DNA of 64,000 bases, from positions 10,001 through 74,000 of the forward strand of contig CAUYUJ010003549.1 of assembly GCA_963575745.1 (NCBI GenBank), read 5' to 3'. Under the pieces are notes generated by a model, which did not search any database, was not told the origin of the DNA, and saw only the letters and a program-made list of their open reading frames with translations. This stretch comes from Prorocentrum cordatum (lineage: Eukaryota; Sar; Dinophyceae; Prorocentrales; Prorocentraceae). The stretch's first letter is position 1. Each line of letters starts with the position of its first letter. A program made the translations under genes and the position numbers. Below, in pieces: positions 18,801 to 26,489 of the stretch.

Positions 18801-21402
18801 GTACCGAGCGGTCCAGCGCACGGCCAGCATTGCACCTTCTATCACGCCACGCACGCTCATGGACGATGTGGGTTTGCAGTACGTGTCGCCTGTATTGAGG
18901 GAGGTGTCCAACCTGGCCCGTGCGGCCAAGGCGTTTACGTCGGATGCTGGAGATCTTGGGATGGTCCTGAAGCCGCCGAAGTCTGGATGTATCCCTGGGA
19001 ACCAAAAAGTTTGGGGACAGCTCAAGAGGCACCTGGGAACCTTGAAGATCCCGTACAGGGCCCACATGAGGAATCTGGGACACGAGCTCACAGGACCTCG
19101 AGTTCTTCGGCATATGGAGAAGCGTAGGTTGGTGCAGTTTCGAGAGCGCAAGCATCGTTTTCGCATGTTGAAGTCCGCCGTGGGGCGGAGTGCTACCAGC
19201 CTGTGGCGCACGGGCGCCCTTCCATCAGTGGCGCATGGCGGTGCAGTTGCTGGAGTTAGCGACAGCGCTCTTCGCGAGTTGCGACATTGTGCTGCAGTCC
19301 TAAATGGTGCTCCAGGTAAGACGATGGTTGGGGTAACAGCGTATCTCATATCTCATCGGGATGAGTGTTATGACCCCATATATAACGCCACCACGGATAT
19401 TGTGCTCAAATACGCCTCCTGGATCTGGGACGGACGTGTGCAACCTAGCAGACTTCGGGAGGCTTGGGTGCGTCTGGGTGCTAAGTTCGACAGTTCACCT
19501 TCCTGGGCCAAGGCGCGGGGGCCCCTCGGGGCCACTTGGCTTACTTTGAGGCGCATATCCTGGACTATGTCGTCAGAGCACATCCTGGTCGACGATTTGG
19601 GAAACAGTTTTGATTTGTATCGTATATGTCCAGCAGACCTACGAGTATTCCTGCATCAAGGCATTCAGCGATGGCAGCACCATAGGTTGCAGCAGCATTT
19701 TTACACCGAGCAGGCGGAGGTGTGGCATCGTGCGCTTCGCCACGCGCTCGCCAAGATAAAGTGTCACAGGCGCCTCGGAGCGCTGCAGGCTTTGTGGGCT
19801 GACAACCTTCCCATCCCACCACGTCGGGACATGAAGCACGGGAGGCCCATTAGGCCATGTCAGGCCTGCGGCAAGGCTATCGACTCCTGTTGGGGTCATA
19901 TCTTTTACGACTGCCCGCCGCTCCTCGAAGGGGACCCCGACCAGGAGTATTATGAGTTTCCAGAACAGCTTCAGGAGGTTCGTGACATGCTTCAGGCGTC
20001 TGGGCAGATGCTGGGGTGCACCGACTGGGACCAGAGATACCTGATCTATGGGGTTCCCGAGCCTGTTCCTGTACCGCACTACACCACGGTCTCCAAGGAG
20101 GTTTTTGTATGGGGAGATGTCTCGGGCTCTTGGGGGCCCACGTCATATACTGACGGTTCGGGGTTCTCGGCCAGCATTCCTGAAGTACGTAGGTGCGGGT
20201 GGTCGGTCTGCCAGCTGGACCCCGTCACGTGGCTCCCCGCCAGAGCTGTATATGGGCCTTTGCCCTACTACGTGCAGACAGTAGGACGTGCTGAGCGCTA
20301 TGCCATTAAGATGGGACTTCAGTGGCATCCTGGGCATGAGGTTTTCATTTCTGATCTGAAATCGCTCGTGGAAGAAGGTGCGTCCTGGGACCAGAGGCTC
20401 GAGTTTGGCAAAGCGAAGCACGCCCGAGTCTGGAGAGATATTTTTTCGGCTGCCAGAGCACGCGATCCACGTCTGCCACCAGTGCGGTTTCAGTGGACTC
20501 CAGCTCACAGGAAGCTGGAGGACATCATCGGGTCGGCCACGCCAGACGAGCTGGAGGCCTACGTCGGCAATGCCTGGGCCGATTTCTTCGCGAAGTGTGG
20601 CAGCGCTTCGCATATGGTGTCAAAGACACTGGCTGACAGTCTGGCAGCTGGGCTGAAGCAACACAGGCAGGTCCTGCACTATGTGTCGTGGGCGGCCTTC
20701 CAGGTCGTGCAGTTTCGGAAGTGGGGAGCTGACCCTGTCGTGGTGCAGGACCCAGAGCTCGCCCAGGTGCCCAAGCGTGTGGTTTTCGAGAGGCCCCAGG
20801 ACCACGAGTTGCTCTTCTGCCAGAGGACGTCAGAGTATCGGTGTCGAAGGTGCAATCGTGTCGCTCGGTGTGCGAGTACCCTCCAGACTCTTCGTTCGGG
20901 AGCGGATCGTGTATGTGCTCCCTCGCCCCTTGTCCAGAGCCTGGCCGAGGACTTCTTCTTGCGGAGTTCTGAGGCGTGGCTTAGAGTCTCGGATTCTAGG
21001 GTCACGGCGGCCATCGAGGCGGCCGATAGGATGTTGGGGTCCACGTCTCGGCCTTTGGAGGCCTCCTCGGTTCCCGCGGTCCCTCCTCAGCCGCTGGGGC
21101 AGGTGTCGGCTGCCAGCGGCTCGGCCGACGTACCCCAACCTGTGCTTGCTGAATTCGCTGAATTGGGGCATGATGTTTTCTGTGTCAATTCCGTGTATTG
21201 CTGCCGCAAGTGCGGTGGCAATTTCAACGGGTCCGAGTCCTTCAGGTCCGCCCGCAAGCTGCGGGCGCAGTGCCAAGGTTTCTCGGAGAATCCAAAGACT
21301 AGGGCGAACCAGCTCACGGCGATCGACCGCATCACCCGTGGCCTGGAGCCCCGCCAGCGGGGGGCAGGAGCGGTGCGTTCTGGCCCGAACCCTGCCCCCT
21401 AG
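15868..21402 (+). CDS. LINE ORF2: endonuclease, reverse transcriptase, RNase H, zinc fingers
   Basis: 1,844 aa from the ATG at 15868; an in-frame ATG at 15895 (CACCATGG) is a better start context. Residues 1-250 are a Ser/Pro/Thr-rich linker. At 255-470 lies an APE-type endonuclease: AQELRI near 273, GGVAVLV, LGGDWNS, STIDYFVV and PPPHFPVEL, where the final box has His but lacks the usual Ser-Asp before it. The RT has LPKPDGDTR near 830, LDMTKCFDMV with Asp907, HQGILAGCTHATYL and LMDDVGLQ with Asp999-Asp1000. A Cys-x2-Cys…His…Cys knuckle is at 1331-1350. RNase H at 1425-1578 has the complete set Asp1429 (YTDGS), Glu1476, Asp1496, His1547 and Asp1572. Cys pairs near 1659 and 1778-1782 suggest C-terminal zinc fingers. 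The frame is open back to 14605, but that part overlaps ORF1. The product would nick DNA and copy the element RNA at the target. Confidence 0.95.
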   Translation: MLLLWLFVTMVSSTSAQHVESPPQSSSTAASILGRGGRDSAPHSHTPLPTSASSSMTSPGTTAPALSPPLARSSGWGTAPTLTVASPTSVEPAAPSRATTASQRATPSTPTRLAPGSTHCSPTSSSGIGGRGYRPSSGGTHCSPPLPSENPGGRGYRLPGAPPGQSGPVCTTLDGDHDFFEDVEPDMEADLCEGAFHEAPSSSPPSSRLRFEKSSQERAAPTSPSPPGSTEAKVQPTHAVSQPQLKGLITTVNATSYGPLFDFLATYRGTILLAQELRITDSRLGEFQARALDAGWHGLWAPSPSTGDSATSNFGGVAVLVPTYIMVTAPPDDGHIIYPGRAVCAQINWGVAGGIIVASVYLVTSIGISGENIEVLWALAQRVAAWNSRGLDWILGGDWNSDIDALNVRNWVETMAAVRYVPDQHTCITDEGKSTIDYFVVCANLASRIKGKPEVQYDSKGVPPPHFPVELQLMGEDRPTWCRVPVEPRPFAVVPPVGCARYPYPWHRLRTEFQRVSCTDDLSPLWDSVLRGVDYELAGRYDCVGAKAMQYIGREGPPQFKWQHLSWQPPRRRTYKEPTVLAWATAKRWAQHLVAEKKRLVRYIERLKLCAAVCDITPLQYTKVVVAFNEVAAFYRRAARSEHVLCVLDAAFAGFFRRGLIGLVEADFEDVAKTIIAAADHHLRTAQRAAERAWRQWAKEAFLGGASRAHSSRVRARQEVLAYSHDAQPYQMADRTLDKWKDVWTYHGACSLPLPADHAQWPLLPPLTASQVRGAIRSFPLKTASGQTRIAPRTLDVLSDQALQSLADMFMLFESWLAWPTDRLYSELVRLPKPDGDTRLIVLSNTFVRLWGKLRRPLSAEWQETHRCEHMWGSRAGQTSTDSAFDHNLSQEIGELLGEHTCTILLDMTKCFDMVSHSALLREARELGYPLRLLWLLLGSYRQPRRIKCFGYVSRPLVAHQGILAGCTHATYLLYLLTYRAVQRTASIAPSITPRTLMDDVGLQYVSPVLREVSNLARAAKAFTSDAGDLGMVLKPPKSGCIPGNQKVWGQLKRHLGTLKIPYRAHMRNLGHELTGPRVLRHMEKRRLVQFRERKHRFRMLKSAVGRSATSLWRTGALPSVAHGGAVAGVSDSALRELRHCAAVLNGAPGKTMVGVTAYLISHRDECYDPIYNATTDIVLKYASWIWDGRVQPSRLREAWVRLGAKFDSSPSWAKARGPLGATWLTLRRISWTMSSEHILVDDLGNSFDLYRICPADLRVFLHQGIQRWQHHRLQQHFYTEQAEVWHRALRHALAKIKCHRRLGALQALWADNLPIPPRRDMKHGRPIRPCQACGKAIDSCWGHIFYDCPPLLEGDPDQEYYEFPEQLQEVRDMLQASGQMLGCTDWDQRYLIYGVPEPVPVPHYTTVSKEVFVWGDVSGSWGPTSYTDGSGFSASIPEVRRCGWSVCQLDPVTWLPARAVYGPLPYYVQTVGRAERYAIKMGLQWHPGHEVFISDLKSLVEEGASWDQRLEFGKAKHARVWRDIFSAARARDPRLPPVRFQWTPAHRKLEDIIGSATPDELEAYVGNAWADFFAKCGSASHMVSKTLADSLAAGLKQHRQVLHYVSWAAFQVVQFRKWGADPVVVQDPELAQVPKRVVFERPQDHELLFCQRTSEYRCRRCNRVARCASTLQTLRSGADRVCAPSPLVQSLAEDFFLRSSEAWLRVSDSRVTAAIEAADRMLGSTSRPLEASSVPAVPPQPLGQVSAASGSADVPQPVLAEFAELGHDVFCVNSVYCCRKCGGNFNGSESFRSARKLRAQCQGFSENPKTRANQLTAIDRITRGLEPRQRGAGAVRSGPNPAP
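16217..16348 (+). repeat. 66-bp tandem duplication inside ORF2
   Basis: GCACGCACTGCTCACCG begins at 16217 and again at 16283. Each unit ends with GGCGGCAGAGGGTACCGAC. It encodes two 22-residue repeats with THCSP and GGRGYR, and keeps the frame. Confidence 0.9.
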
Positions 21403-21562
21403 TGTTTCTTTTGGGCTTGGGCCTGGGAGGTTTTCTTGGGTGTGGTTTTCCTGAGGCGCCCCACCCTCTCCCAGGCTTCCGCCCTCCGCCACCCCTGTGG
21501 CTCTCAGGTCTCACACGCGGTGGGTGTTCGTCACTCGGACGCCTCTCCTGCGGCTCGCTCGC

Positions 21563-21720
21563 TCCTCCTCCTCCTCCTCCTCCTCCTACTCTCCTTCTAT
21601 CCTCATCTTCCTCCTCCTCCTCCACCTCCTCATTCTCCTCCTCCTCCTCCTCCGCCTCCTCCTCCTCCGCCTCCTCCTCCGCCTCCTCCTCCTCCTCCTC
21701 CTCCTCCTCCTCTCCCTCCT
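21563..21720 (+). repeat. (TCC)n array at the LINE 3' junction
   Basis: Pyrimidine triplet array that resumes where the LINE ends, mirroring the 14540-14578 array at its 5' end. Confidence 0.92.
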
Positions 21721-21779
21721 TCTGGTCCTTATGCTCCTACATCTGCTCCTCCTCCTCCGCGGCGGCGCCTCTCGAGCCG

Positions 21780-22262
21780 AAGGGCGGCGTCGGAGAGTCC
21801 GTGGGGGGGGGGGGGGGGAACCGGCGCAGCTCTTCGCGCCTGTCCCGGTGGGTCGGGGGCCCCTCGCCCTGCCGGCAGGGCGCAACGAGGGGCAACGACA
21901 GGGAGGGGCCGGCATGCAAAGGGGGGGACATCGGAGGGGCTGGCAATGAGGGGGCTGTGAGGGGTAAGGACAGGGAGGGGCTGGCAATGAGGGGTAACGA
22001 TAGGGAGGGGCTAACATACGAGGGGGGGGGCGGGACGAGGCATACGAGGGGGGGGGAGGGATAGGGAGGGGCTGGCATACGAGGGGGGGCATCGGCCTGG
22101 AATCGGCGACGCATCGCCGACAGATCGGCGACAGGCCCCCGACAGCAGATCCGCACGTTCTCCTGGGCCGGGTGGGGCCATCGGACCCAAATCGGCGATT
22201 CACGGGCGATTGGGGGCCGATGCACCCCCCCCCCGTGCCTATTCGCCCCCCCCCCCTGTCGT
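21780..22262 (+). repeat. G-run region with AGGGGCTGGCA repeats
   Basis: Repeated words GGGAGGGGCTGGCA and GAGGGGTAACGA between G7-G13 runs (21807, 22023, 22051), then ATCGGCGA-type words at 22090-22215 related to the fold-back elements at 33.4 and 34.4 kb, ending in C9 runs. It has quadruplex potential; no gene. Confidence 0.7.
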
Positions 22263-22264
22263 TC

Positions 22265-22393
22265 TTGCCATCGCTCGGACGTCCATTTCCCGTGCATTTT
22301 TCGGTTTCGTGCGTGTTTTTTTTTGCTCGATGGTCCAGGATGGTCCTCGATGGTCCTCGCCGAAAAAAAATGCACACGTCCGAGCGATGCCAA
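22265..22393 (-). mobile_element. MITE-A copy 3
   Basis: Best-preserved copy: TTGCCATCGCTCGGACGT … ACGTCCGAGCGATGCCAA, with subterminal GTGCATTTTTCGG also inverted. In minus orientation it ends GATGGCAAG. 22400-22560 beyond it is C-run DNA with repeated CGATCGCTGCCCC words. Confidence 0.9.
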
Positions 22394-22599
22394 GCGCTGC
22401 CCCTGACACAAATTGTCCCACGTGGTCGATGCATCCTCCCTCCCATGCCCATTCCCCCCCCCGATCGCTGCCCCATTCCCCCCCCCCGATCGCTGCCCCG
22501 ATGCATCCCCCCCCCCCTTGCCTATTCACCCCCCCCCTATCGCTGCCCCTGACGCAACTCGTCCCACGAGCGCTCGCGAAAATCAGGGAGCACGTGCTT

Positions 22600-22761
22600 T
22601 TGCCATCGCTCGGACGCCCATCCCTCCGTGCGTGTGCTGGTCTCGTGCGTTTCCTCCTCCTCCTCCTCCTCCTCCTCTTCCTCCTTCTGCTCCTACATCT
22701 GCTCCAAGATGCTCCCCGACGGGACGCACTGACAAAAGTCCACACGGCCGAGCGAAGCCAA
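22600..22761 (-). mobile_element. MITE-A copy 4, with internal TCC expansion
   Basis: Ends TTGCCATCGCTCGGACG and CGGCCGAGCGAAGCCAA, more diverged, with a TCC run at 22648-22684 inside. In minus orientation it ends GATGGCAAAAG. Confidence 0.8.
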
Positions 22762-23018
22762 ACGTCAGCGACGAGAAGACGCGGGTCTCACGCAGGATGG
22801 CACGGCGACCTTGCGCGATGGCGTGCACGGGCCGCCAGCGCGGCACGCTGAGAAGCGGAAACGAGGACGCTCAAATACGCGCCATCTTGCGCGTGCAACT
22901 TGCGCGCGAATGTCCGTGCAGTCGAACCTGTTTTTCTGCATCGTTCACGTAGCCTAGGCAGTAGTGGTAAACGTATATGTCGAATGTGCCATGCATCCAG
23001 TCACAACTGTTTCAAACT

Positions 23019-23447
23019 TCAGTTTGACTCAATTTGATACGCGATAGATATAGCTGTAACCATACCGTGGAGCGGTCGGCAACGAGGAAGGTGAATCACT
23101 TCGGCGGAAGTGCCAGGGTCGCTGAAACGAGGTAACATGTACCTTGAGACTTTGTATGAACATAGATATGCCGCCAGCCAAGGGTGTCCTCCATCATCAG
23201 CGGTCCGCGGAAGTAGTGGCAATATCGAGGATCGTTCCCATACTGTGCGATGAGTGGTTGTCTCAGAATTCAGGTCCCCGAAGTGCCGTACGATCAACGC
23301 AAAGGGGACCCCTGATGAGAAAACCACGCCATCACTGACGGTCAAGTGCCCTGCCCCTCTTCGCCGAAAACTGTGGACATATTGCCGCCGTGCCCGGGCA
23401 GAAGTGCAGAAGCACCAACAACCAGGACATCCCCTCACAGAGGCCAT
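23019..23447 (-). CDS. Hypothetical 142-aa frame in unique sequence
   Basis: Lies in one of the few stretches (22770-23600) of normal complexity and lower GC. The frame has mixed composition and no recognisable motif, and no strong start context. It may be chance, or part of an exon. Confidence 0.2.
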   Translation of the reverse strand: MASVRGCPGCWCFCTSARARRQYVHSFRRRGAGHLTVSDGVVFSSGVPFALIVRHFGDLNSETTTHRTVWERSSILPLLPRTADDGGHPWLAAYLCSYKVSRYMLPRFSDPGTSAEVIHLPRCRPLHGMVTAISIAYQIESN

Positions 23448-23667
23448 AGGCTAGTGCACCTGCACGTGGGAATAAAGGCTCGACATCGGAAGTTACTCGA
23501 GGGGCCAAAGTGGGCGACACGAACTATCCCAACCTCTCTGGACCCGACTTTGGGCCGAGACCACTAAAGGGGCCCAGGGAGACGCACATAGATAAACACA
23601 AGTTCCAAGATTTCCATTATTTTGCACATCCCCTGGAGTCTCACCTTGCCCTCCAATTCCGACATGG

Positions 23668-24512
23668 AGAGTGCGGGAGAGGGAGAGGGAGAGAGGGAGA
23701 GGGAGAGGGGGGAGAGGGACAGAGAGAGAGAGAGAGAGGGAGAGAGAGAGAGGGGGGAGAGGGAGAGGGAGAGGGAGGGGGAGGGAGGGAGGGAGGGAGG
23801 AGAGAGGAGAGGAGGAGAGGGAGAGGGGAGGGGAGAGGGTAGAGGGAGGGAGAGAGGGAGAGGGGAGGAGGGAGAGGGGGAGAGGAGAGGGAGAGAGGGA
23901 GAGGGAGGAGGGAGGGAGGGAGGGAGGGAGAGGGAGGGAGACGGAGAGGGAGGGAGGAAGAGGGAGAGGGAGAGGGGGAGAGGGACAGGGAGAGGAGAGA
24001 GGGAGGGAGAGAGGGAGAGGAGGGAGAGGAGAGGTAGCGGGAGACGGAGGGAGGGAGAGGGGAGGGAGAGAGGGAGAGGGAGGGAGGGAGAGGGAGAGGA
24101 GAGGGAGAGGGAGAGGGAGGGAGAGAGCGAGAGGGAGACGGAGGAGAGAGGGGGAGAAGAGGGAGAGGAGAGGGAGAGGAGGGAGGGCGGAGGAGGGAGC
24201 GAGGGAGCACCGCGGAGCAGCCGACGGGCCACCGTGCGCCCCCCCGACGAGCAAGCGCGCGGCGGGGACGTCGTGCCCGGGGCGAGGGGCAGGGGGGAGG
24301 GGCGCTCTTCTCTCCTTCCCCCTCCCATGCCTCCCCTCCCCCTCCCCCCCTCCCTCCCCCCCTCCCCTCCCTCCCCTCCCCTTCCCCCCCCTCCCCCCCC
24401 TCCCCCTCCCTCCTCCCTCCCTCCCTCCCTCTCCACTTCCTCCCTCCTCGTCACCTCCCCTCGTCCCCTCCCCTGCTCCCTCTCTCTCCCTCTCTCTCTC
24501 TCTCGCCGTCAA
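23668..24512. repeat. Polypurine (GGGAGA)n array facing a polypyrimidine (CCCTCC)n array
   Basis: 23668-24200 is almost pure G/A, 24310-24512 almost pure C/T, with a 110-bp GC-rich spacer. The arms are complementary in composition and could pair or form triplexes. The 300-500-aa frames are Arg/Glu/Gly or Ser/Pro/Leu artefacts. Confidence 0.92.
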
Positions 24513-24519
24513 ATGCCCA

Positions 24520-24745
24520 GCTCGTCCTCCTGCTCACCCGCCATCCCGTCCTCCTCCACCTGTGTACGCAGCTCCCCGTTGCCGATTGCGCATCTGACGG
24601 GGCCCTTTCGGGAGTCCCAGGCCAGCTATGACACGCGTCCGCGGACCGAGAACAATCCAGCGCAGTGGGAAGGGGCGGGAGGCAGAGAAAGGACGTCAGA
24701 TATGGCGCGAGCGTGCCTAGCCTGTCCCAGCCCCTCTCCCGCCCT
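24520..24745 (+). repeat. Dispersed repeat E, copy 2
   Basis: Matches 12280-12450 at TGTACGCAGCTCCCCG, GCCGATTGCGCATCTG and CAGATATGGCGCGAGCG. It has a 70-bp extra segment in the middle. Confidence 0.75.
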
Positions 24746-25084
24746 CGCGCCTCTTCCTCTCCCCTATCAGTCCCTCCAGTCCCTCCGCCCGCGACAGAAA
24801 CAGCAGGCCCGTGACCCAAGGAGCCTCCCAAGGCCTCCTGGGGCCTCGCGAGGCCATGCAGAGCCTCCCAGGGGCGCCCACAGCTTCAAAGAGCCTCCCA
24901 CCGACGCCTGGGCCACAGCGTGGCCCATGGGAGGCCAATCAGCGCATTGGCACGGCCGTTTTGAGGCCCTGGGCAAAGTCCCAACTTCTGGAAGGGGCTC
25001 CCCCTTCCCCGGGACCCCGAACATCGAAAGACAAGGAATGGTGCCGTCTGCCCGCCATGGTTCGAACGTTCCCCATCCCCGCTG

Positions 25085-25235
25085 GCGAGGCCTGGGCCCC
25101 GCTGGCCGATTTGCTCCGATGAGTGGGGATGCATGCTGTTCGCTTCGGGTCTCGCGGGACCTGCGCCCACCCGGGGGGGTGGTCTGGCTGGGCTGAGATA
25201 ACTACCACGGCCCAGTGGGAATGGTGATCGGTTAG
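25085..25235 (-). repeat. Dispersed repeat C, copy 2
   Basis: GGCCTGGGCCCCGCTGGCC at the left and CGGGGGGGTGGTCTGGC at the right, about 150 bp. It pairs with the copy at 25808-25980. The right end resembles the Introner-1 terminus in sense, but the match is weak. Confidence 0.55.
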
Positions 25236-25597
25236 ACGATGATGACCTGCCCCCCCCCGTTCGGCGGCAATTCATAGGAGCCTCCCATGCCATCTTGCTG
25301 GCTCTTGCGAATCTACGCTAACCGACGCGAATCGACGCAAAGTCGGCGCTGTCTCATCGATTATCAGACGCTGGCGCACGCGAATGTACTCCAAAGACGG
25401 AGCTGCGAGGACACACGAAGGCTCCCATGACTTGCTGCCCCCCCTCCTCGGGGCGACGTCAAGGTATCGTAGGGGCTGACATGTGGTTAGAAGAAAACCG
25501 CTCAAAAAATCCCTTGCAACAAGGAGATGAGCGTATCCAGCCAGGCATGTTCCCGAAACTCCACCTTGGGATAACCTCCCCTCTATGATTAGGTCGG

Positions 25598-25738
25598 GTC
25601 GGGCATGTCCTCCTACAGGCGGATTTTGGACGAAAAACAAAAATATTCAAAAAATGCTCCAAAATAGTCAAAACATCGTCCCCAGACTATTTTTCAAACT
25701 ATTTGTGAATATTCCTCCTGTAGGGGGACACGCCCGAC
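25598..25738. mobile_element. MITE-C, 141 bp, AT-rich core
   Basis: Inverted ends GTCGGGCATGTCCTCCTAC and GTCGGGCGTGTCCCCCTAC (right end read in reverse), about 28 bp each. The core is AT-rich with no ORF. It is flanked left and right by two copies of a TTCCCGAAACTCCACC…ATAACCTCCCCTCT word (25548 and 25757), so the insertion lies between tandem repeats. Confidence 0.75.
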
Positions 25739-25807
25739 TTACAGCTGGGAGTGTTCCCGAAACTCCACCATGCGGATAACCTCCCCTCTACGGGCTCCCG
25801 TCCCTGA

Positions 25808-25980
25808 GTATCGTTTAACCGGTCCCCATCCCCAGAGGCGTGGCCTGGGCCCCACTGGCCGATTTACCACCCCTAGATGGAGAGATGGGCCGTTCCCTTC
25901 GGGTTTCGAGGGGTGCATCCCCATCTGGGGGGGGGGGGTAATTTGGTGGGGGTCTCCCGGCGGTGGACAAACCTCCCTTT
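25808..25980 (-). repeat. Dispersed repeat C, copy 3
   Basis: GTGGCCTGGGCCCCACTGG near 25839, a G12 run at 25926 and TTTGGTGGGGGTCTCCC at the right end. It is related to 7925-8020 and 25085-25235. Confidence 0.6.
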
Positions 25981-26142
25981 AGTAAACTTCCCCTTCGTGG
26001 AAAACGGCCTGGGACCGAAACCGACGGACCTGGACCCGCAAAGATGACGGCCGCGACGCCCTCTCGCGAACCGAAAAGGGCCAATTCCTGAATCGACGCG
26101 TCAGGGTAGAAGGTCTGTCCACCCCCGAGTCTCGAAGGGGAA

Positions 26143-26325
26143 AGTGACTACATACCAGACCACCCCAACCCAACCCGAAGACCCGAATTTCGGGTTGGGG
26201 GGGGGTACGGGCCGCATATGTGTTTTGTCGATGTTTCCCGACCCCCCCCCCACTGGACATGGAGGGCAAATCGTGGCCTTCGGGTTGGGCCTGGGGGTGG
26301 TTTGGTGGGCGGTGAGAAGGGGATG
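26143..26325 (-). mobile_element. Introner-1 copy 2
   Basis: Same element as intron 1 of the AN1/PUB gene (27911-28093). In minus orientation it begins TCACCGCCCACCAAACCACC and ends TGGTATGTAGTCA, with inverted subterminal CCCAACCCG/CGGGTTGGG and a central AACCCGAAATTCGGGT palindrome. No donor GT is kept at its start. It lies downstream of the last recognisable exon of that gene, so it may be another intron or a free copy. Confidence 0.8.
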
Positions 26326-26359
26326 GGCATGGGGATCGGTCAAACGCTACCGATACCTC

Positions 26360-26485
26360 GCCATCGCTCGGACGTCCATTTCCCGTGCATTTTTCGGTTT
26401 CGTGCGTGTTTTTGTTTGGCTCGATGGTCCAGGATCGTCCTCGATGGTCCTCGCCGAGAAAAAATGCACACGTCCGAGCGATGCC
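26360..26485 (-). mobile_element. MITE-A copy 5
   Basis: Inverted ends GCCATCGCTCGGACGT / ACGTCCGAGCGATGC. It immediately follows the last recognisable exon of the AN1/PUB gene. In minus orientation it begins G-GCATCGC (possible GC donor) and ends GATGGCGAG. Confidence 0.88.
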
Positions 26486-26489
26486 AGGA

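Larger units (their letters stand above)
14579..21562 (+). mobile_element. Complete LINE (non-LTR retrotransposon) with DinoSL at its 5' end
   Basis: About 6.98 kb from the spliced leader to the point where a (TCC)n array resumes. It has a 195-nt 5' leader, ORF1, a 16-nt gap, ORF2 in the +1 frame relative to ORF1, and about 160 nt of 3' UTR. Both ORFs are intact. There are no LTRs and no poly(A) tail; the 3' side passes from GGCTCGCTCGC straight into CTC repeats, so the tail or target is the microsatellite itself. The domain order (endonuclease, RT, CCHC-like knuckle, RNase H) fits RNase H-bearing LINE clades. A perfect leader, both ORFs open and no internal insertion suggest a young, possibly still active copy. 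Confidence 0.93.

Noticed and set aside
23564-24597. Long Arg/Glu/Gly and Ser/Pro/Leu frames
   Set aside because: Translation of polypurine and polypyrimidine DNA.
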